Below, piece by piece: positions 22,623 through 33,685 of a stretch of DNA of 64,000 nucleotides (positions within the stretch are counted from its first letter, which is position 1; the number at the start of each line of letters is the position of its first letter). The notes beneath the pieces were generated by a model. The model saw only the letters and a list, made by a program, of their open reading frames with translations. It ran no database searches and was not told where the DNA came from. Where the stretch lies: NCBI GenBank assembly GCA_022494885.1, contig JAGVSM010001184.1:310001-374000 (forward strand), read 5' to 3'. Origin of the DNA: Micrasema longulum (lineage: Eukaryota; Arthropoda; Insecta; Trichoptera; Brachycentridae). Both the position numbers and the translations under genes were made by a program.

Positions 22623-24464
22623 CGTTTTTTAAAACACGGGAGTTATGGCCGATAAAAGTGTAAATCTTGAGTTATCACTAGACTTTAAGTCAGTCAAAAG
22701 GAAGTTAAAATTAACATGTTATGTAATTTTTTTAGTAAAAAATGGTGTATAATCATTTACCTTGGTGTAACAGAGCAAATATTCGAAATTTCAAGCTTTT
22801 TCTCCAACATTCGATGAATTTCAAACTAAGCGCACTCCTACACTGACAGTAACCGTTTCATATAGCGCACCGCAGTGAACTTATTTATTTAACACTTTAT
22901 ATACATATACAATATATATTTATATATATAAGGGCGGGCATGTTGCCTTGAGGCAATTTTTTCCTACCTACCCAAACTGTTCAGTTTGAGAAAATTACAA
23001 ATACATGGACATATTGAATCTTACAATTTTACACAAAAATTAAGATCAACAAAATAAAAATGTATGAAAAAATAACACTATACTATGAAGATAGGAGAGG
23101 GAATGGAAAGGAAAGAAGAAGGCTAAAGGAACAATTTAAATATTAAGATAGTGACATTTCAATCTTGACTTAAATTTAAATAAAGAAGGGGTCTCTAACA
23201 TTGGTTGGTAGATTATTCCACAATCGAGCGGCTACTACTGTGAAAGAAGAGGCAAGAAAATTAGAGCTTTGAATTGAACTGACTGTTGTGCGTAAAGTTT
23301 ACGCATCTCTGTCGTACGTAGCGAATCTCCTGCCCATTTCCCTTTCCGTACCGGTACCCTGTTCTACCCCGGGTTCCTCTACCTGCATTAACATACTATC
23401 AGAATGAATCGGAAATGAAAAAAGTGATAATGTGTGGGGTACTTTCTTATTGAAATATGGTGGTGAGATCAAGAAAAAAATAATATAAGATGAGGCTGTA
23501 AAATCAATTTCCGCGTTTGCGCCTACAAATAGACGGAAGCTGTCCGTCTCTTCGCTAACTGAGAGGAAGCAGGAATCCACCGATCGGAAGCGAGAGATAA
23601 AATGGAAGATCGCGTCTTCCTAGTACCATATCGGATATGTGGGATAGAAAGTTAATTCGCCACGTGTTTTCCCTATTTTGATTCCCCGACATGATAGTTT
23701 AATTCTAATTCAAACTAAATTAATTTAATGCCCAAAAGAAAGTAAATGAACTTAAATCTTTCCTAAAAACGTTTGAATTGGAAGACAATTTAAAGAGCTT
23801 GAATGTTTTATGTACCTATGTTTATTAATCCAGAACATGAAAAATGACTTAAGACTAATTAAAAACGTGAAAAAAATATATTAACAGAGCTATCTCCTTA
23901 ACCAAAGCAATTCGCGATTGTAAGTTTTCACTTTTTTTTATGTACCACAGGCGCGGATAAAAAAATGATGGAGTAAAATTTAATAGAGTTTCATGAATAT
24001 ATGTCAAAAGTTTGAATAATTGGCGCGCGTACATAAGATCACAGACTACAGATATCTTCATAAGATGTATGAATTTTGAATAAAGAGGTTTGTATGTCTG
24101 ACCGAGGAATAAGGTTAGGGTTTTATTTAAAAGAGTTGATGTTTTCCCCAGCGGAAAACATATGGGTCGATAAATTTTAGAAACAAATGTTTTTTGGAAT
24201 TCTAGAGGTAATTCATCGCTCGGTCATTTGAATTTAACCCAAGGTTGAATCCTAATTGACTTTAACAATAGACGGAATATTTTTATACTTAGTAAATGTT
24301 CAGATAAATATTATATAAATTAATTTATTTTTAACGGCGGAATGGGGTTCTTTTCAGAATTATTAATATTTTTAAAACTTTATATATTAAATAACATATT
24401 TACAACTAAACACTATTTGTTTCTAGATATTTGCATAAAATTTTAAGTACTTACGTGTTTATTG
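22623..24464. other. No host gene seen; repeat-rich intergenic stretch
   Basis: Contains a TATATA run at 22900-22930, a probable old retroelement piece at 22930-23300 and an ORF at 23299-23580 (- strand) with no recognisable domain. A GC-rich scrap at 24333-24350 (GGCGGAATGGGG) resembles the ends of the 20397-22622 element. Confidence 0.4.
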
Positions 24465-24640
24465 GGGGGGATAGGAGAGTTAGAATACGAGGGAATGGAA
24501 TGTTAATATCAGAGAGGTCGGATAGGAAATCAGGATAACAATCACTTATGGGGCGTCCAAAAAACATTTAAATCTTCCTCCTCAAGCCGACATTCGCAAA
24601 TGGCAGAGTCCTTGACATGGATTCTGAACAGATGAGAACC
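24465..24640 (-). mobile_element. 5'-truncated Jockey/I-group LINE tail, - strand, ending near FKBP2
   Basis: The reverse complement gives GSHLFRIHVKDSAICECRLE, then EEDLN, and a 3' stretch (CTCTCTGATATTAACATTCC ... CAATAAACA) matching 21590-21775 of the + strand LINE. Its truncated 5' end is about 190 bp upstream of the FKBP2 start codon. Confidence 0.75.
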
Positions 24641-24830
24641 ATGCACAGCGTTGGCTGTGTGCTCCAACAAATTATGAAAAATGTAAACCAAATTGTCTCT
24701 GATCCTATCTCTGACAACAAAATTTGCACTCTGCACAAAAATTTGACAGCCGCCGGCTTCGTAAGCAGAATCGACGAAAATTCGCCAAAGTCCGGGAGAT
24801 TTAATTACTAGCAATTATTAAACTATAAAT
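24641..24830 (+). promoter_or_regulatory. Presumed FKBP2 promoter/5' UTR
   Basis: The 190 bp between the LINE fragment and the FKBP2 ATG are not part of the LINE alignment, so they probably hold the whole proximal promoter and 5' UTR. No TATA box was identified; the AAACTATAAATATG run at the start codon is leader, not an obvious promoter. Confidence 0.35.
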
Positions 24831-25727
24831 ATGAATTTTCTGCAGCTGTCTTTGCCTGTCTTTTTAACATTGCTAGTGTTCACACTAGCCGACGAAAAGC
24901 CTAAAAAGAAGCTACAAATTGGAATTAAAAAACGCGTGGAAAACTGCACATTGAAATCCAAGAAAGGTGATTTTCTTCATATGCACTATACGGTATGTAT
25001 TTTACTATTCGTAAATCTGTTTGCAGCTTTAATAGATTCAATTTGTTTTATTTTTGCAAATTACATTCATACATGATAATATGCTATGAATACATTATTT
25101 CATTTTCAAGACCTTTGATCGGAGATAAACCATTTGACAGAGAAATAATCTTTTCAATGTTTATTACGGTGTTTTTTGATATAATTTACTGCTCATACTT
25201 CATGTAGTAGTAGTAAAAATATCTATGTGTTTTTCACAGATACCACAAATTTAAATGTAGGGGTTTTTAAGTTTATCTATTCATAAAAAAAAGTGATTGT
25301 TATAAGCGCATTGCTAGTGACAGAAATGATTTTGAGTGCCTGCAGCCCAATACGTTTTGTTTTCAATTAATGGTTTTTTTTTCTTTACATTTAATGGTAC
25401 ATGAGATATAAGCCACAGATTTATTTTAGTGTAGTGTTACGCTTTTTTACTGGGGTTTTCTATTTCTAGGGAACCTTGGAAGATGGGACGGAGTTCGATA
25501 GTTCCCTCCCCCGAGATCAGCCTTTGACCTTTACACTAGGCGGGGGACAGGTCATCAAGGGCTGGGACCAAGGTCTGCTAGGCATGTGCGAAGGGGAGAA
25601 GAGGAAGCTAGTCATCCCTCCTGAACTTGGCTACGGATCTTCCGGGGCTCCGCCCAAGATTCCGGGAGACGCCACTCTCACATTCCACGTCGAACTGATC
25701 AAAATTGTTAGGAAAGAGGAACTGTAG
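24831..25727 (+). CDS. FKBP2: FKBP2 (FKBP13-type ER peptidyl-prolyl isomerase)
   Basis: ER-lumenal prolyl cis-trans isomerase of the FK506-binding family, helping proline-limited folding of secretory proteins. Two exons, 24831-24992 and 25470-25727 (phase 0, GTATGT donor, TTTCTAG acceptor), encode 139 residues, the usual FKBP2 size (human 142). Residues 1-20 form a signal peptide (hydrophobic [13 protein letters not shown] before DEKP). The FKBP domain follows: [48 protein letters not shown] and [17 protein letters not shown], with the usual ligand-site aromatic and aspartate residues visible. The C terminus is KEEL, an HDEL-like retrieval signal where human has RTEL. ALG2 is the upstream neighbour, divergent, about 4.7 kb away. 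Confidence 0.97.
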
Positions 25728-25960
25728 CCAATAATTTAAGTTTGATAATATTTTTAACATTTCCAAATCCGAATTAAACCATCGGGGGATTATATTGACA
25801 GATTTAATACATCGCAGTCCCAGTTGTGTATAAATAACATGCATAAATTTGTCAAACTGGGAAAACCAATGCTGAAGATTTTAAAATTTGCAGTTTTTGG
25901 CTGCAAAAATCATAAACAATTAACTCGACATACCTTCTTTCTACTGTAATATTATCCTTG

Positions 25961-25966
25961 AATAAA
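25961..25966 (+). promoter_or_regulatory. Candidate FKBP2 poly(A) signal AATAAA
   Basis: First canonical AATAAA downstream of the FKBP2 stop, about 230 nt after it. Consistent with a short 3' UTR; in AT-rich DNA the motif alone is weak evidence. Confidence 0.4.
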
Positions 25967-27640
25967 TGCTGTTTTTTCTAAAATTATGACAAAATTTTGT
26001 TCCAAAAACCTAAAATCACAATAAATAGCGCTGGTCACAGAAACATCACTTCGCGTAACCCAAATCAGAATGAATATTACTAATGATTGAATTGTTAATT
26101 CTATACGAATAGTTCGGTAAATATCTAAGGTATACTTTGATTGAAAAATCGAATTAAAATTTTCTAAATCCCATGAGAAATAAATGATGCAACTTACTTA
26201 AAAACAAACGAAAATGCCTTTTCTATTTGCATCTTTGTGGCTATTGCAGACATTTAATTTCAAAATCGTTCAATAATCCAAGACAAAATAAGTTAAATAA
26301 TATTCTAAATGTATTGAAACTGCATCAAAGTAATTCAATTTTCACTGTAATTCAGTTAAACTTTGGGAATAATTCGGATTGTTAAAGTAGCCATTTTGTG
26401 TCAACATTTGTAAGCGCACGGAGCGGCGTGGCGGTCGCGAAATTCTAAAATATATCAAAAATCAAAATCATTTATTTTTCAGTACGGAGTGAGACTTGGA
26501 TGACGTTTGTTGAAATTGCGAATTATTGTTTTTTCATAAAATGAATCACATTCAAATTTGAAAACAAATCGTATGGGGGAAGTCGAGGCAACAGTTCGTC
26601 TCGATAAATATAATATGAAATAATAATATTAATATTTTCAATTTATTTCTTTTTTTACCTATTCAACTAACCACACAATTGTTTAAACATGTTTCAGGTT
26701 ATCAAAATGGGGAAAAGAAAATTTTGGCCACCCAGTTCGTATAAATTGTAACAGTAATGATATTTGGTTTTTTGGCAACAATGCGAGTTACTGTACCAAA
26801 TATTATTTATTAATTTACCTACAGTATAATATTTTATTTACTGAATATTCTACATATATATATGCACCAAAACAGGCCAGGAGGTCCGGTCCAATCACAG
26901 TTGTGAATTACATCACAGAACACCCAGGCTTGAGAATAATTGCATTTAATTTTTGTGTTCTTACCGGGAATTGAACCCGAAACCTTCTGTGTGTGAGTGA
27001 AGCGTCTTGACCACATACCACGGAGGCCGCCTAGCTGCCATTGTGCATATATTTTTATTTTTTTAAATGTTATTTGCCAAAAAACCTTGTAAAATGTATT
27101 CCTCGGCATGGGATTTCCCAGTGAGGAATACATTATAACCAAATCATGTATATTTTTCATCAATAAATTACTTAATATATAAAAATAAATTATAAAAAAT
27201 TAAGGTGGAATCTACCTTGCTTAAAAATATTTATTTATACGTTCAGACTTCATTACTTTGTCGCCATTTTTTTTAATGTTGGTTATTTAATTTTTTTTTT
27301 ATTTGTTTGTGATTTTATATGTTTTAAAAAATAATTATCTTTGTACGTCCAATAAAGTCAAATTTACCCCATGCAATTCTGCCAGTGTTTGCCCCAAGGT
27401 TCCCAACGTTAAGTCACTTGGCCAGAGCGAAAAAGTATGTATGTTAAATACCTAAAGCGCTTAGTCCGTTTAGATGGTACTGCGGCCTTAATTTTCAAAC
27501 ATAACTGACGGAGCTAAATGTTTAGATTATAAGTTGTTTTTGTGTTCGATTTGTGATTTTAGTATACATCCAATAACAAGAATTATAAATACTTTTTTAA
27601 AACTAAAATATCTTCTTCTTTATCTTTTAAGATATCCTAA
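25967..27640. other. No gene seen between FKBP2 and the LINE at 27.65 kb
   Basis: AT-rich intergenic DNA. A short GC-rich patch at 26412-26440 (GCGCACGGAGCGGCGTGGCG) stands out but no ORF or promoter element could be assigned. A SINE B copy lies at 26866-27030. Confidence 0.45.
26866..27030 (-). repeat. SINE family B (tRNA-derived), - orientation
   Basis: The reverse complement carries GCCTCCGTGGTATGTGGTCA (A-box-like), AGACGCTTCACTCAC and GGTTCAATTCCCGG (B box), followed by a body containing AGCCTGGGTGTTCTG. It lacks a pairing 3' acceptor strand and matches 8590-8712, so it is a SINE and not a tRNA gene. Confidence 0.65.
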
Positions 27641-27649
27641 GATCTGTGT

Positions 27650-28200
27650 TACAGAAGACTAGATGTTCTCCTGAGATGATGAGGTCCAACTGTTCCTTCA
27701 TCTCTTGGGTAGTCTTCTAGGCGGACGTTGTCCAGATGGGATTTCATTTCATTTGCTCATCCTGCCCAAATGGTGCCTCCAGTATCTTCATCTGGATCTG
27801 CTCCATCGCACAATACCTTCTATTTCACCACTTATATCTAATTATAATATTACAGATTCGGTCTCAAGGGTTTTTCCAGTAATGGACCTTAAGACCTTAA
27901 TTTCAGCAGTTCCGAGTAGGCCTTTGGTACAAACAGTGTCAGCCTACACTTCCACAGCATACTTCACGATGGGTCTCAGACGTATCTCGTATATTAAGAC
28001 CTTAAAATCAATACGCACATCCTTATTTCTCCATATTACATTCCTCAGACACCCTGACGCAGTTGTTACTTTGTTGACCTGTTCTCGGACTTCAGTATAC
28101 AAACTGCTATGACTTAAGATTTCTACTTCCAGGTATTTGAAACTCATGACTTCTTCCACTGGCTTGTTGTCAATAGTTTGCTTACAAACCTTATAGGTTG
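27650..28200 (-). mobile_element. LINE reverse transcriptase C-terminal fragment (relative of 32930-33400)
   Basis: The - strand gives VMSFKYLEVEILSHSS, EVREQVNKVTTA, SGCLRNVIWRNK, then DFKVLIYEIRLRPIVKYAVE. The same blocks appear at 32930-33400 on the + strand as SGCLKEIIWKNK and IDSKVRIYTTYVRLILIYSV. Degenerate and truncated. The + strand ORF at 27705-28112 is its shadow. Confidence 0.75.
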
Positions 28201-29071
28201 CTTGGATAGAATATACCTATAATCATCATGTTGACTGCCACATATTATGTTCCTTATGTAGTTCCTTATAAAATGAACTTTTTCTGTTCAGTGTACTTAA
28301 TTCCAAATTCAATAAAATGACAACTTTCTTTTTTTACACTATTTTTCTTACTTTTGCCACTCTTGGGGGTGTTACAGATATGGTAAACCTTGCAGAGAAG
28401 GAATACGAAAATCTTGGTGTTTTCAAGCTTTGTGTGTGACCTGTCACTGGATGGTTAACACAGGCAGAATAGTGAATACAGATTGCTCATAGGTTCCTAA
28501 AATGCCCATAGTATTATCTTTTTTTTTAAAAAGGTTTTCCATATCTATTATAGTGTTTCTTAATCTGACAATTTTGATAAACGATTCTAAGTGGAAGTGC
28601 CCCTTCAAAAGAAAAATGACAATCAAATTTTTGATAAAGTAATATTCGTTTTCAGTATGTAGTGGTGATTTAACTCTAAAATGGTTTGTATTAAAATAAA
28701 GACAGTTGTAATATTCTCTTATTTATGTTCTGTAATTTGTTTAATAATTTATTTCTTCTTATTATCTTTTAACTGTTTTTTATTCAAAACCAAAATTGAT
28801 TTTGGATAGTAATTTTTATTTGTAAAACTTATCAATCAATTTATTATATAAATGTTTGGACCAAGGTAGTATATTTTTCTTGATTAATAAAACAAAGGCA
28901 CAAAATGCAAAAGCTAATCACAAACCAAAATCACAATAAACAGATATTTTTTAATAAAAAACCGATGGTGAGCTAATTTTTCAAATTACAAATTACTTTT
29001 TGTTTTTTAGTGAGTTTCAATTTGTGATTTTAGTATGCTAGCTGCCTATTAATGATCATCATTATAAATAG
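28201..29071. other. No gene seen downstream of TAF12
   Basis: AT-rich, with no ORF or repeat that I can support. It includes the DNA just beyond the TAF12 poly(A) signal. Confidence 0.45.
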
Positions 29072-29077
29072 TTTATT
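29072..29077 (-). promoter_or_regulatory. Candidate TAF12 poly(A) signal AATAAA
   Basis: AATAAA on the - strand 39 nt after the TAF12 stop codon, a normal position for a short 3' UTR. Confidence 0.5.
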
Positions 29078-29115
29078 AACGTAAGATTGTTGTGTATAAA
29101 AAACACGGATGCAGA

Positions 29116-32100
29116 TTAATATTTTTTAATAGCCTTTCTAATAAGCGCCATTCTTTGTTTGTGTGCTTCTGTGACTGTGGCTCTCTTATATGGTCTTAAT
29201 TCGTCGGTTCCAAATCCAGGGATCCACATATTCCAGTTTCGTTCTGAAATTAAACAAAAACAAGTTTTTTCAACCATACGAAAAAGGAAACTAACAACAT
29301 ATCAAGCTAATCTTTAAAAAATATATATTTTATGCTAGTTCACATCTATCAATGCTAGTCGTCCTTAAAGAGATTAAATTTAGTTAAAACCCAATAATAA
29401 TTTAATGTCTAAATCGACAAGTACCGTGTTCAACCCTTGAATGATATCCAGCAGAAACAGTGTTTTTTTTTCTCAAAAGGCATCAAATTTATATGAGATT
29501 TCATAGTTCCTCAACTGGATTTAAAGAGTAAACTGTTTTGCCTTCATGTATCAAATGATCAAGGCATCCCGCAATTAGAGCAACTCAACACTGGGTTTGG
29601 ATAGGGAAATAATAATGATGGTATTAAATTTTTTTAAATAAAATGCATGTAGTTCCCAAAAACATCTTGTTAGACCTGGGGACCCGTTAAGGTTTGAAAG
29701 TCCAATTAAAATAAAAGTAAAAGAATTATTACCAGTTTCAGCTCTTTAACTTCACTAAAATCAACAAATGGAAGAATTGAAGAAATGTGGATGTTCAAAC
29801 ATAGGTAAAATGGTGAATGTTGCAGTGTGTAAAGTGGCCACTTAGACCAGCCCCAATGACAGGTCATAAGCCCTGTAAGTGCCTAGACTTCCATATTCCC
29901 TTTTTTGAGATATTCTCCATCCCTGTTGTAATTTGTTGCTTATTACCTAAATGAAGTTGGACATCTTTAACTTCTACTGTAGAAACATGGCGGTGTTTGG
30001 CCAGTAAACAGGCGGCATTCATTGTGCTGTCGATGAAGTCATCCGCCAACTGCAGCAGTAGTTCCTCTACTTCTTCGTCAAGTTGTTCTGTGGGGTCGAC
30101 TTCACGCACCAGCTCCTGAAGTCGGGGTCTGGTTACTATCTGTTTACAAGATTCAAAACAGAGATTAAAAAATATGCTTGTATACAATAACGTCAGCATA
30201 AATTTCAAATACAGTAAGGGGTAGGGTGATGCTTAAAAGACACAAAAATATTTTTTGTTTCTTTTCTCTTGGATCACCCTTCCATTTTGTTCTACCTAAT
30301 AAGAGAAACTTAACTTAATTTAAACGGTCGCTACTAAAGATTTAAAAAATCTAACATTTTCCCAAAAAGTGATTATTTCAAAAAATTGTATTTATTATAA
30401 AATTATATTTTTTTACATAATAAAAACTAAAATGAGGTTTTAAGGTCCATATATTTTACCCAAAGCTAGTTTTGTATCATATATGTGTTACAATTTACTT
30501 TCGAGATGTGAACGAAGAAGAGGAAAATTAGACAAAAAACTGATTTTTACAAAATTTCTTTAAGTGTCACAATTTAAAAAAAAACTTATTACAGAATTAA
30601 TATAAGTTTATAGTAGTTGTCGAGTCCTCAAAAAGATTTTGATGCACAATTAACACATAAAAAACTCGTTATGCAGACAGCAAAGTGCAGAGAAGCTGAT
30701 CCACCCCTTTACCAGAAACTAAAAGTGGAAGTCGGTCAACAACTTCATGGCCTGTGATATCTTCTAACATCTTTCCGTCCCAGTGCACAGTTAATGGAAC
30801 ATCAGGGTCAAAATCTTTTTTTAACATTTTTTATGAAATTTAAAGCTCGGTAGCAACCCCTAAAACTTAATGAAATCCAACAAAATTTTAGTTAACTCCA
30901 TTTTATATATGAGAGATCAAAATGGGAGTGTGAACCGTTGAATTTCTTAACTTTCATTTTTAAGCATCACCCTAGTAAGGAGCAAAGAGTGAATTGTTAT
31001 TGTGTAAATATATTTTACATGGCATTACTAAAAACATCCAAAATGATGTACCTATCATCGCGGCAACTCTTTCTTCAAGCTTATATAAAGGCTTTGTAAG
31101 GTTTTTTTCCTTGCAGTAGGACGTGCTACTACCTTACTACTACTACTACTGCTACTTTAAAACTTTCCAAATCAAAATGATCACCAACACCAATAACAAT
31201 CACAACAAGCAAACGTCAACTCTCGACTTGGAGGGGGAATTTTAGTTCTTAATATAAATAAAAATAAAAAATTAAAATATCGCGGTGATTCTTCCAAGTG
31301 TCTAGCTGTGGTGCAAAATAAAATTATGTCATTTATTTTTAAACAGCTTACATTTTTATTTTGTTACAAATTACATTTTGGGTCCTGCCTAGCTAGGAAT
31401 TTCTTGTATTAAGTCAAAATTGTTTTTATATAAAAGAAAATTGCATCAAAATTGAAATATTAGCATAAATCATAATATCGCAAATATTTTTTTTAAACAG
31501 TACATAATATTATTATTGATTTCATAGTTTATTTATTATGGCAATCATAGTCTTTTTAATAAACACAAGGTACAAGATAACGATTTTAAAAAGTAAGATC
31601 AATTACAGATTTCACATTCATTTATTATGAATGCAGGAGAGTGAAAAATAATTAAATACTGAAGAAAGAAATATAAAAATTAAAGAATGGGAGAAAACAT
31701 GGTATAGTTCCAACTCTACTTTCCTCCCCTCTCTCTCTGCTTCCATGACCATTTATATTTATTGCTAAAAAATTACAACTAACATTAGATACAGGTAGTA
31801 GATGTATGTAAAAGTTAAGCAGAAGAAAAATTAAAAATGTCTTTAACAGAACTGATAAAACTATGGTATTTACAGTGTATAACGTACGCATTACCACGTT
31901 TGTTCGCTGGTTCGTCAACCGCGTCTGCCGCAGTCAGGCTTCCCGGCGTAAACGAGAAGCCGCCCTCCCAGACAGAGTCAAAGACAAAGTCGGAAGGTAG
32001 GGGCACAGCTGCACCGACCGCAAGTCAACCTCAATAGCCCTGAAAAGGACTTTCCACCCGGTCCAAGTGGTGTAGAGAGGCGAAGGCAGTCAGCTGGCAG

Positions 32101-33685
32101 AGCAGAGCGAAGTGCAGGAGGGCGAACAGGGAGGAGAACTGAATAAAATACGTCTGAACTGTTCAGAGTTAGGAACTCAACTGATTTATAAAGCAGTGCG
32201 CGTCGGGCTCCGTGAGTCAGCCATCCCACCCGCTCCGGCTGCCTTGGAGTGGTGGGGGTAGCTCACCCCCACCACTCGCTACATGCTGCCAGCCGCAGGT
32301 GGCGTAAATACGGGCGCCTAGCGCCCGTAGGGTCTATTTCATCGGCAGCCGCGACGTGCGCAACATGACAATACAATATAGGCCCTTTTCAGGGCCTTAC
32401 AAACACAATTAAGATACAATATGAAATACATAAAATACAGACATAAAAGAGTAATCTCTGGCTATATTCCCCCGGTAATACTAAGGCCAGGCTCGAAAGC
32501 GAATTATTTATCTTTATTGGGAGCCTAGCGCTCAGTCACACAAATACCGGGTTCCTAGCTGCGTTTATCAATTCACTCAGTTATTGTTTACATATATCAC
32601 TTTCATTTGTCCAATTCAACGTTATTCGCGTGTCCGGAACACAGTGTAATACATAAATGTCACTAAAGCTGTCATTATGGGTAGTTTGTATTCTTCGAAG
32701 AGTGCTATTTTTCATATAATTAGTCTGTGAGCTCGGATTGTCGAAGAGTACAGAATGACGAGTTCTACGGACAAAGACTCTACACGAAATGCTTCTTACA
32801 ATTTCTGGGCTATCGATTAGGTTATTGACAATTTTATAGAGAAAGCTCATATCCAACATGATATGCCAAGTTGTGAGATTTTGAATTTTATGAAAATTAG
32901 CGGACTCAGTCCTACTTGAAAAGGTGTAAACTGATTATCGATAATGAATCAATTGAACAAGACTCAAGTTTCAGATATTTAAGAATTTCTATATCCAGCC
33001 ATGTTTTGTACAACTAAGTCTGAGATCAAGTCTACAAAGCCTCTCAAGTGTCAGGATGTCTAAAAGAGATAATATGGAAAAATAAAAACATGCAAATTGA
33101 CAGTAAAGTCAGAATATATACGACATATGTGAGACTCATCTTAATATATTCTGTAGAAACACGAGAAGACCCCACGAGAACAAAGAACATCAAATATAAG
33201 GGGCCTCAGATTGATTACCGGAAACACTGCGCGACCAGGTCAGATGTGATTTTAAACAGGAAATATGCAAAATCGAAGATAGAGTACACTGGAGCAGATA
33301 CTGTAGAAGATTCTGGAGAGACCACATAAACAGAATGAGCAGTGACAGACTGGTGTCCACAGCAGCTCAAGAATTGCTTTCCGGACGGCAAGAAAAACTA
33401 GAGTTGATGCATCATTCTGTTGATGATCCAGTATATATAAACGAAAATTATATTTAGACAAGATGAATTAAGGTGAAAATAGAATATAATAAATTCGAAT
33501 AAAAATAACAATACCTGAGTTGGTTGATCCGAATTATTTATGGTTGACTTCCCGGCACCCTGTGATTGGCTGGACATGGGACTGTGTTGGGAAGGCGATG
33601 CCTGCATTGTGCTCGTTTCAGAATTAGCCGTTTGATCTAAAGGTGTCCCTGTTGGATATTGAATTGCTGAAGATTGATGGTTCAT
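29116..33685 (-). CDS. TAF12: TAF12, TFIID/SAGA histone-fold subunit
   Basis: Nuclear subunit shared by TFIID and SAGA; its H2B-like histone fold pairs with TAF4 (or ADA1 in SAGA). Exons on the - strand: 33685-33515, 30139-29947 and 29243-29116. Phases fit and give 163 residues (human 161). Residues 1-57 are a Gln/Ser/Thr-rich, probably disordered leader. The histone fold begins with TRPRLQELVREVDPTEQLDE at about 60 and runs through LADDFIDSTMNAACLLAKHR to VEVKDVQLHLERNWNMWIPG at about 122. The tail RPYKRATVTEAHKQRMALIR is the conserved TAF12 end. The ATG at 33685 was chosen because it is the first in frame after an upstream stop. Intron 1 (3.4 kb) holds a hAT-like element, LTR-like DNA and two LINE pieces; intron 2 holds a MITE and a SINE. 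Confidence 0.95.
29440..29615 (+). repeat. SINE family A, 3' half
   Basis: Blocks TTCATAGTTCCTCAACTGG, TTGCCTTCATGTATCAAATG, ATCAAGGCATCCCGCAATT and a GGAAATAATAATGATG tail match the family. Lies in TAF12 intron 2, on the strand opposite to the gene. Confidence 0.6.
29715..29935. mobile_element. MITE family M1 copy, ending 12 nt inside TAF12 intron 2
   Basis: Contains the internal block GTTTCAGCTCTTTAACTTCA, then GGAAGAATTGAAGAAATGTG, ATAAGCCCTGTAAGTGCCTA and the terminus CCCTGTTGTAATTTG. In the direction of TAF12 transcription the intron begins GTAATAAGC at 29946 and the element starts at position +12. Confidence 0.75.
30222..30974 (-). mobile_element. hAT-like DNA transposon derivative (753 bp) with 8-bp target duplication
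   Basis: Ends TAGGGTGATGCTTAAAA and its inverse (TTTTTAAGCATCACCCTA) delimit the element. The flanks GTAAGGGG (30214-30221) and GTAAGGAG (30975-30982) form a 7/8-matching direct repeat, the size used by hAT elements. Inside, the - strand reads MLKKDFDPDVPLTVHWDGKM, LEDITGHEVVDRLPLLVSGK and GVDQLL. I recognise this phrase from a widespread arthropod transposon-associated protein. Only a small part of the ORF remains, so it is non-autonomous. It lies in TAF12 intron 1. Confidence 0.75.
31880..32400 (-). repeat. GC-rich, hairpin-rich segment, possible LTR remnant
   Basis: An island of high GC in AT-rich intron DNA. It has three strong inverted repeats: GAGTGGTGGGGGT opposite ACCCCCACCACTC at 32250-32280, ACGGGCGC-CTA-GCGCCCGT near 32309-32327, and GGCCCTTTTCAGGGCC near 32381. 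On the - strand a TATA-like TTTATAAATC precedes TCAGTTGAG and ACAGTTCAGACG by promoter-like distances. This resembles an LTR promoter, but no target duplication, primer-binding site or pol sequence was found. No virus-like gene is visible. Confidence 0.3.
32581..32870 (-). mobile_element. Jockey/R1-like LINE ORF C-terminal fragment
   Basis: The - strand reads LDMSFLYKIVNNLIDSPEIV, VFVRRTRHSVLF and SSQTNYMKNSTLRR, matching the usual LFLYK-L...-DCPELL, R-TR and TNY--NS-L-R tail pattern of Jockey/R1-group LINEs. Truncated on both sides, inside TAF12 intron 1. Confidence 0.75.
32930..33400 (+). mobile_element. LINE reverse transcriptase C-terminal fragment (relative of 27650-28200)
   Basis: Reads FRYLRISISSH, QVYKASQVSGCLKEIIWKNK, DSKVRIYTTYVRLILIYSVE, then ETREDPTRTKNIK. 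Same family as 27650-28200 but on the opposite strand. Frameshifted. Lies between TAF12 exons 1 and 2. Confidence 0.75.

Noticed and set aside
23299..23580. 93-residue - strand ORF
   Set aside because: No recognisable domain, no splice partner, and it lies in a repeat-rich intergenic stretch.
27705..28112. + strand ORF of 135 residues
   Set aside because: It is the shadow of the LINE reverse transcriptase fragment read on the - strand.
31652..32229. Cluster of ORFs on both strands in the GC-rich region
   Set aside because: High GC removes stops in several frames at once, no domain is visible in any of them, and the region looks like a repeat.
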